Shown here: in pieces, positions 57,664-64,000 of the stretch
How positions within the stretch are numbered: the first letter of the stretch is position 1
How the letters are laid out: every line of letters begins with the position of its first letter
Source of the DNA: Paulownia fortunei
Taxonomy: Eukaryota; Streptophyta; Magnoliopsida; Lamiales; Paulowniaceae
Assembly (NCBI GenBank): GCA_019321725.1
Contig: CM033106.1
Location: 15,474,551-15,538,550, forward strand
DNA: 64,000 bases
Reading direction: 5' to 3'
Made by a program: the position numbers and the translations under genes
The notes under the pieces: model-generated
The model's database searches: none
Told to the model about the DNA's origin: nothing
The model's input: only the letters and a program-made list of their open reading frames with translations

Positions 57664-58087
57664 TACTACACTTTAAGATTGCAAACCCAAATATAGGTTG
57701 TGTCAAGTAATAAATTTCTCGAGAGTTCAAGGTCGATCTACAAAGAAGTTGTTCGAAGTTTTCAGGTTTATATTTCTAAAAAGATGGGTTGAATATATTT
57801 AGATTATAAAGAAAAATTTATTCTATAACTAAGAAATCAAAGTAATAAAAGTAATGAAGATTTGGTATCTGCTCTTGAGTTTTGGATAGAGGAATAATTA
57901 TTTATGCTTTTTACCTCTTTTAAATACCACTATTGGAATCTATACATAATAAAGGTTCCAATTGAAGGTATTATCAAATAGCTCATACAGTAAGATAACC
58001 ATGATATTGTCTTACTGTTTGTAAATTATCTCTTAACACTAATACTTGTTTGTGGGATAAAGTATTTATATACACCTTTGTCTATAA
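57664..58087 (-). repeat. A2 5' LTR, inner part
   Basis: It matches the inner ~400 bp of the A1 LTR (inverted), for example around ggtttatatttctaaaaagatgg at 57764. It is interrupted by LTR F at 58088 and resumes at 59862. Confidence 0.8.
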
Positions 58088-59861
58088 CTGATAAGTTGGT
58101 TTTATACCAATAATTCATACATCTTTTGATTATCATTTAATTTGTTTTCAAGTGTTTTTATTACTTTTTATATATTTAGTCTTAAATCTTGTAGGTAATG
58201 ACAATAAGAGAAGAAAATGGAAAGAAATCAAAAACTTGGTTAAAATGTTGAAAAATTCGGGTTGTGGTGCTACTGACGGCAGTTTTCATATTTCAATCAT
58301 AACTCTTGGACCTAATTTCATATCAAATTTATTCTCTATCCATTAGAAATAGAAGATATAAATCTACAACTTTTATGTTTACCACAAAATCCAATTCAGT
58401 CAATTTCAATGAGAAAAACTAAGTTTAAGAGTCAGCACTGGGCTACAATTTTCTAGGAGGACACATCTTAGTATTTCAGGAATAACTCAGTCCACCGATA
58501 TCATATTTAGTTGATTCAAGTGTCTATAGAACACCAACACATAGAGATATAATTCATTAGAAGACATAAAAATACAATTCAGCGTATAAAGTACTCATAA
58601 AGCAGTTTCAATGGGGTATAAAGTGTCAAAGTGCTGAAATTGAGCTTCTAGGACAGAATGCCTGGCGCCTAGGCGCCGTCCGAAGCTTCCAAGACAGAAT
58701 GCACAGCGCCTAGGCACTGTTATTCCATGCCTAGGCACTACACTTCCAATAAAAAAGATGTTGATGCAGTTTTTTGGCGACAAGTGGCAATGGATCACAA
58801 ATTTTGGCATTTTTATGAAATATACACATTATATACACCTATACATCATTAACCATGTGATGCTCTAGTGGATACACTACATTGGTGGAGAGAAAAATGA
58901 GAAAAATCCAGGAAAATGGGAAGAATTTCAGGTTCCTTTTGAAAAGCCAAGAAAAGTGGGAGGAATTTTAGGTTTCTTTTGGAATACTCTTGGAGAAAGA
59001 ATCATTTGGGAGAAGTTTAAAAGGGCAAGATCAACATCAACCAAAGAGGAGGAGGATTGGTTCTTGGAACCAAAGAAGGCCATTGGGTGCTTGGAGACAA
59101 GACCCATTCCATTTTCTGCATTGAAGACAAAGAGTAATTCTTGAAGACAAGGAGGGCTTCAACCATTCCTTCCACTTCACAAATTGGCGAACAATTTCGC
59201 TATTCTTTCTTATTTATTTCTTGAAGTTTTATTCATCTATGGTGAACTAAACATTTATTTCTAGAGGATGATGTAACCTTATTTGATCCTATGTTTTGAA
59301 TTCCAAATAATATTAGTTCAAGTTATTCATCTTGTTTGTGTTATCTTATTTAGTATTTCATCTTGATTAATTGATCACTAATTAAGATTATTTGACGTAT
59401 GAGATTCGGCACTCGAGAGAGGGAATTTTATACATGATCATAGGGATAACACAACCTAGGAATCATAGAGTTTGTAGAGATATCGAAATTCATGTTAGAA
59501 CTCATAGTCAATTTGGCACTTGAGAGAAGGAATTGATGAGCTTAGAAATTCTTAACTTACATGTGTTGTTGACTTGAATATCAATTTTGGAAGGAAGAAT
59601 ATAGGTGATAATTAGGTGAGTTATTCCTATAGAATATCTTGCTTATAAGGTATTTGTTATATTGTTTCTAAAGACTCCATTCTTGTCTATGCATTTTTGT
59701 CTTACTTTTCTTTATTTACCAATCATCACTCGTTTTTCTAAATAAAATTAGGACTATTTGAACTACGGTACTTAATGCAACTTTTGATTACAATCTCTGT
59801 AGATACGATACTCAACTCACCATTGCATTAAAACTTGACACCGTTCACTTGCGGTTAGCAA
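58088..59861 (+). mobile_element. Solo LTR F (Tat-type)
   Basis: It starts TGATAAGTTGG and ends cacttgcggttagca, 1774 bp, nearly the length of D's LTR. No polypurine tract or primer site flanks it, and A2 LTR sequence lies on both sides. I see no clear target duplication. It contains a perfect 14-bp palindrome ggcgcctaggcgcc (58664-58677) in a cluster of related motifs, and a ctcgagagaggg...acacaacctagg block (59412-59460) shared with D. The 62-codon frame at 58956 within it is probably spurious. Confidence 0.75.
58640..58745 (+). repeat. GCGCCTAGGCGC motif cluster in LTR F
   Basis: Three related motifs occur within about 100 bp: ggcgcctaggcgcc (58664-58677), gcgcctaggcactg and gcctaggcac, the first two after acagaatg. 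Similar clusters lie in LTRs E (52880-52980) and G (42440-42545). Confidence 0.8.
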
Positions 59862-61190
59862 AATATTTCATGAATAATAAAAAATCAAGGCTTCACATTA
59901 GCAGACAGTAGAGTAAAACTGTACAATAAGCTAAATGAACCTAAATATTTATTGTGCCATTGGTGATACATAAATCAAGAATCACCACAAACCAAGAAGT
60001 GTTTTAATGTCAACACTTATTTATGGGATTAAGTATTAATGCATATATTTGTCTACAACAACTTAAAGTTTTACGTTAGCAGTCGGTAGAGTAGAACTGT
60101 ACAATAAGTTAAATGAACTCAAGTATTTGTTGTGTTTTTGGTAATATATAAATCAAGAATCACCACAAAACAAGGAGGGTTTCAATTAAAAATTAAAATA
60201 ATAATACAACACACACCTGAACATTATGCACCTTTATAACCGTTCCTCTTCCTCCATCAAGAGGTTCACCATTTCTCCTCAACTAAATAAAATTCAAAAA
60301 GATATAATGAAAGTAGAAAAGAATAAAAATAGAATAAAAACTAGAGAATACATTTCTATTACTAATAGAAAACTTATATTACTACTAAAAAACTTAGCCC
60401 AAAGAAAGACAACAATCAAACTTTCTTTCCACCTCTAAGTGTTTTTTGTGTGTCTTGAATGCCATCCAATAGCTCCTATTTATAGTAGAAGAGTGCCTAA
60501 ATTGGTATCTCCAAATATACTTCAAATTAACTTCAAATGTGCTCTAAATTCACATGTCCTTTTTAGATCCAAATTTTATCATACATTTATCTCCGTGCAA
60601 TCAGCTGCTTTTGGAAACATGATCAACATGAAAGTTGTAGACAAAGTTATACTTGATTTAATGAGATGTGTCAGCATAGATAGATTCCTTCCAATACCCA
60701 CATTTAAATAAATTTTCTACTATAATTAAGACTGAATTGGGTTAAGTTTCTAATAGTAAAGTTGTAGTTCTATCTCTTGGCTTTCAAATAAAAAAAGATT
60801 CAAATCCATATAGATTTTGAATGTGGAATTATACCCAAAATACCAAAACTGCACAAGTTTGAAAATAGTCTTATTTTGAATTTAATACAAGCCCAACAAT
60901 CACTTGCAAAGTTCAAGTGATTTCTTGCATATCTTTTAATCTACATACGATGGACTTAGGCAAAAATGGCCTTTTCCTTCTAATTTTGATACTTTTTTGA
61001 TCCAATAAAATATTATCTCCTAATTTGTTCACAAAACGTGTTGTTTTCTCCGATTTTATTTTGGCACTCTTTGATCTCTTTTTTGGTTTATTGATTCCCT
61101 AACATAAAATATTAATAAAACTATAATATTAACAAGAATAAATCAATAAAAGTACAAAGGATTTGATATAAAAATATGTCATCAAAATAT
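59862..61190 (-). repeat. A2 5' LTR, outer part with tandem duplication
   Basis: Continues the A2 LTR; the A1-like blocks gagggtttcaa..., accgttcctcttcctccatcaagagg (60240) and the outer end gatttgatataaaaatatgtc (61159) are inverted relative to A1. About 180 bp are present twice in tandem (59886-60062 and 60066-60185). The extreme end is eroded near 61190, where copia gag begins. Open frames at 60226-60711 are antisense readings of the LTR. Confidence 0.8.
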
Positions 61191-61890
61191 GCACGCCTTC
61201 AAGCTTTTGCCCTTCTTAGAAGAAATTTTCTTCTTTCCTTTCTATAACTTTTTAGTCTTGGATTGTGATTAAGAGGCAATAAGCATGATAGGTTTATCCT
61301 TCTTCATGGTGGATTTAGTCGTCTTCAATATGTTAACCAGCTCTGTAATTCCAGTCTCCATCTTATGCAAGTTGAAGTTCACTACAAAGGCGTCAAAAGA
61401 TGGTGGTAGAGGTAGTAGGATGAGATCTACATAAGAGTTCATGATCTTTAAGCTTTTCGATAAAGCCTATCATCTTCAGCCCATGTTCTTGGACTAAAGA
61501 GCCTTTTCTCATATGATATTGAAGCAACTATTTCAAGAGTTGATATCTAGCCTGCCTAGTATGTTCACCTTACAACTGTCATTGGTGAATTGAATATCAG
61601 CAGTATGTTCCATATTCTCATGTTACCTCCACAACTCGTTTAACATTGATGCTATCATATAGCACCAAACTTGCAAGTCATCCTCAACTTGCTAGTAGTG
61701 CCCTGCAAGCTCTTTCTTAATGACATCTATCGATGAAACTGGCAACAGCGCCATATTGAGGACATAAGACCTCTTTTTGGACTAGAGAACATTATGAAGG
61801 TTTCTAAGCCAATTGACATAGTTGGGACCAATTAATTTATTCGCATCTAGAATAGATGTTTGTGGGTTTTTGGCCATTTTGAGAACTTAT
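61191..61890 (-). pseudogene. Copia C4 Gag
   Basis: Minus strand: MAKNPQTSILDANKLIGPNY at about 61880, VNWLRNLHNVL, a stop, SKKRSYVLNMALLPV, then LAGHY, DDLQVWCYMIASMLNELWR and KVNILGRLDINS. This is the UBN2-type copia Gag of plant elements with its start methionine. Below about 61260 lies the lysine-rich knuckle region, cut at 61191 by the A2 LTR. Stops make it inactive. Confidence 0.8.
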
Positions 61891-63000
61891 CTACTAAATA
61901 TGAGAGTCAGAAAAATAAGCATTCATTCGATAATTTATTTAATTATAAATACCTCCCACTATTTTATTGAATTTCCATAACCCTTAGATGGAGATTTGGA
62001 AAATCATATTTCCTAGCGGGCTTGAGGTCCAATTAATGATTTACATGCCCAAGAAAAAACATCAAAATGTAGATAATAACCTTGTCAATTGTATCATATG
62101 GAACCCCAAGATGTTTTGCCTCACAACTACCCATAATAACTAAATAATATGACGACATATGGTGCTGAGTGTCGAGCAATACCTATCAAACATCCATGCA
62201 GATGGAGCATCTAAAAGTCCCACGACTCATGGATGATGATAAAGATGAGTTCATCCTACAGGCATCCCCATGCTTAGTAGAGATCATGGCTTTCCATCAC
62301 TTACGCATCCCACGACTCATAGACAATGTCTTAAATGCAGTAGCATCATCATGTCTTCCACTTTTGATGGAAGGCATCAATGATTAGACCTAGCCCAATA
62401 TTTCCATATTTGCTTGATATACAATTTTAACAAATTCTTTATGCTTGACTTTCAAGTGAAGGATTCCTAGTAATTCCAAGACCTCATTACAGTTGTTATT
62501 CCTAGCAAGAAACCTTGGAATTTCTTCCAACGGAAAGTACATAGGAGAGAGGAAGAAAAATATATTTGGAGTAAAAATAGAGAAAGGTGAGACTTGCAGG
62601 CCTCATTTTAATAAAAAAACAAAAAACATCACAACCATGCAGTCATAACGCACATAGAATATCCATACATTGGGATAGGCTCTTGATCATCCACACATAT
62701 ATGCCTAATTTAAATTTACCCATCTTTCATAATCGATTTTAGATTTAGGAAAAATAACCTTTGGTAATTTATAAAAATATTTTTTAATAATTTTAACATT
62801 AACAATTTATTCTAAAAATTGAATAAACCAAACTTGTGTAACTTTTACACAAAAATAGAAAATTTATAAAAACTGGCAGTAGTGGTGCGGCGCTTGGGCT
62901 TGGAGTCGTGGCCACTCGAAAAAACTTTTGATCACGCCGTATTATAATATTCAAATTTCAACATATGAAACTAAAGTACATATTTGCAAACATATCCAAG
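61891..63000 (-). other. Copia C4 5' leader
   Basis: No gene is seen. It matches the C1 leader on both sides of A1 (25850-26218 and 39538-39890), giving the uninterrupted form of A1's target site near 62205. A GC-richer stretch lies at 62880-62940. The 72-codon frame at 62169 is leader sequence, not a recognised gene. Confidence 0.6.
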
Positions 63001-64000
63001 TGTGGTAACCTAAGCTCTATTCGCAAAATTGTGGGACTTAACGCAGCGGAAATTAATTTTTTTTAAAACAACATGTATATGTTTATACAAGTAGTCCCAA
63101 ATTCGATGTGATGTTTGGTTACACTAGGTTACTTTCATTTAACTAAAAATAAAATAGGGTTCAAGACTATACCTTCAACTGCACTTCGACAGTAGACGAG
63201 GACTTGAACTATTCAAATTGTGGCCTTTAATCATAAATTTAATTCGTACTAGGAATCTAAACGTCTTTCCTCTGATGGTATCCACACGACGAGCAACATT
63301 ATAGATTTGAAACTTTTCCTAGAACGAATCAACTCCTTTGTTTCTAACTAAAATATTTGGGAGTGCAGGATAATTTTAATATCATCTTGCGATAAAAAAA
63401 TTAATCAGCTAATGTGTATAACCTAGAACCAAGTGATGAAATTAGACTATAGAAAATATGAAAGAAGATGAAAAACTATATTTCTACTCAAGGGAGGGCA
63501 CGATTTTTTGCATCTTCCAAAGCAGAATCGTCCAGTACAAGGTGTGTATATTTATACACCTTTAACTCTTGATCTAATCCCATTTGTTCTTTAACCTCCT
63601 TCCATATTTATCTCTTGTTTGTTTCTATCCAAGACATGTCTTGGATTAGTTTCCTATTAAGACTCAAAGTCTTAAGTGATTCTTATCCAAGACTTGGAGT
63701 ACACCAATGGGCCTCTCCTACGAGCCCATTAATGATAGCTCTCCAATCAATTAGTCTCTATTAATTAATTAAGCTCAATCAAATTGGTTCTAGTACACTA
63801 GCTAATTAAGTAGGCCCAACACAAATAATCTAATTATTTATATTAGTTAAATTAAATAACCATTAAATTAACTTAAAGTCCAATAATTAATTAATTTATC
63901 CCAAAAGAGCTCCAAATCTTAATTAGGTCTAATTAAATAATTTTATAATTTAATTGGACAGTGAAAAATTAAAAAAATTAAAAACAACATGCCATAACAA
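63001..64000 (-). repeat. Copia C4 5' LTR, incomplete
   Basis: LTR-like sequence begins TGTGGTAACC at 63001 and shows the block cctctgatggtatccacac (63273) and the TAATTA-dense stretch (63750-63960) seen in the other copia LTRs. The last ~40 bp (from 63961) look like another LTR start (compare 47084-47110), perhaps a nested copy entering from the right. Confidence 0.65.

Larger units (their letters stand above)
53458..61190 (-). mobile_element. Element A2: rearranged relative of A1 with LOG
   Basis: Read on the minus strand: 5' LTR (61190 to 57664, split by LTR F), primer site, gag, a protease of a different lineage, a post-integrase-type untranslated stretch, an integrase zinc-finger remnant, the tail of the unrecognised ORF and LOG. 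RT, RNase H, the integrase core, most of the extra ORF and the 3' LTR are missing. It sits beside copia C4 gag at 61191 and truncated LTR E at 53457. It is a deletion and recombination derivative but proves that the ORF-plus-LOG arrangement is shared. Confidence 0.85.

Noticed and set aside
60226..60711. Two plus-strand frames of 70 and 90 codons
   Set aside because: They lie antisense in the A2 LTR, and the corresponding A1 LTR positions have no conserved reading.
1..64000. CRISPR arrays, bacterial operons, tRNA or rRNA genes
   Set aside because: None seen; the apparent tRNA matches are retrotransposon primer binding sites, and the repeats are LTRs or LTR-internal duplications.

Overview
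The window looks like nuclear DNA of a large-genome flowering plant. It is AT-rich, has no recognisable free-standing host gene, no tRNA or rRNA gene and no organelle DNA, and is built almost wholly of plant LTR retrotransposons of Ty3/gypsy (Tat/Athila-like and Tekay/Del chromovirus-like) and Ty1/copia type, plus one plant LINE. Most coding stretches are broken by stops and frameshifts. The species cannot be named from this sequence.

Layout. 1-1938: unclassified DNA and a fragment of a long LTR (family S). 1939-2420 and 9407-9695: two halves of a LINE ORF1 (DUF4283 plus CCHC knuckle), split by a minus-strand Tat/Athila-like element (D) that has gag and protease but no visible RT or integrase. 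9696-26223 and onward from 39533: a minus-strand copia element (C1). Its 3' LTR was entered by a chromovirus (B, 11332-21750), whose own 3' LTR holds a solo family-S LTR (18186-20455). C1's 5' leader was entered by element A1 (26224-39532). 39533-43320: copia leader and LTR debris and a Tat-type LTR (G). 43321-51062: two more truncated minus-strand copia elements (C2, C3), C3's LTR holding another solo S LTR. 51063-53457: the 3' tail and truncated LTR of a Tat-like element (E). 53458-61190: a rearranged minus-strand relative of A1 (A2), its 5' LTR split by a solo Tat-type LTR (F). 61191-64000: a further minus-strand copia element (C4) with gag, leader and LTR.

The most interesting object is A1, a 13.3-kb element with 1.6-kb LTRs and a perfect 5-bp target duplication (agcat). 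Besides gag, protease, RT, RNase H and integrase it carries two extra genes between integrase and the 3' LTR: an unrecognised ORF of about 200 codons with a cysteine cluster, then an intronless, nearly full-length homologue of LONELY GUY (LOG), the plant cytokinin-activating phosphoribohydrolase. A2, elsewhere in the window and in the opposite orientation, has the same ORF tail and the same LOG gene in the same order, with different disabling lesions. The cargo was therefore present in a common ancestor and moved with the family. Neither copy here reads as an intact enzyme. The inference is that a retrotransposon lineage captured a host hormone-activation gene as processed cDNA; whether intact, expressed members exist cannot be seen here.
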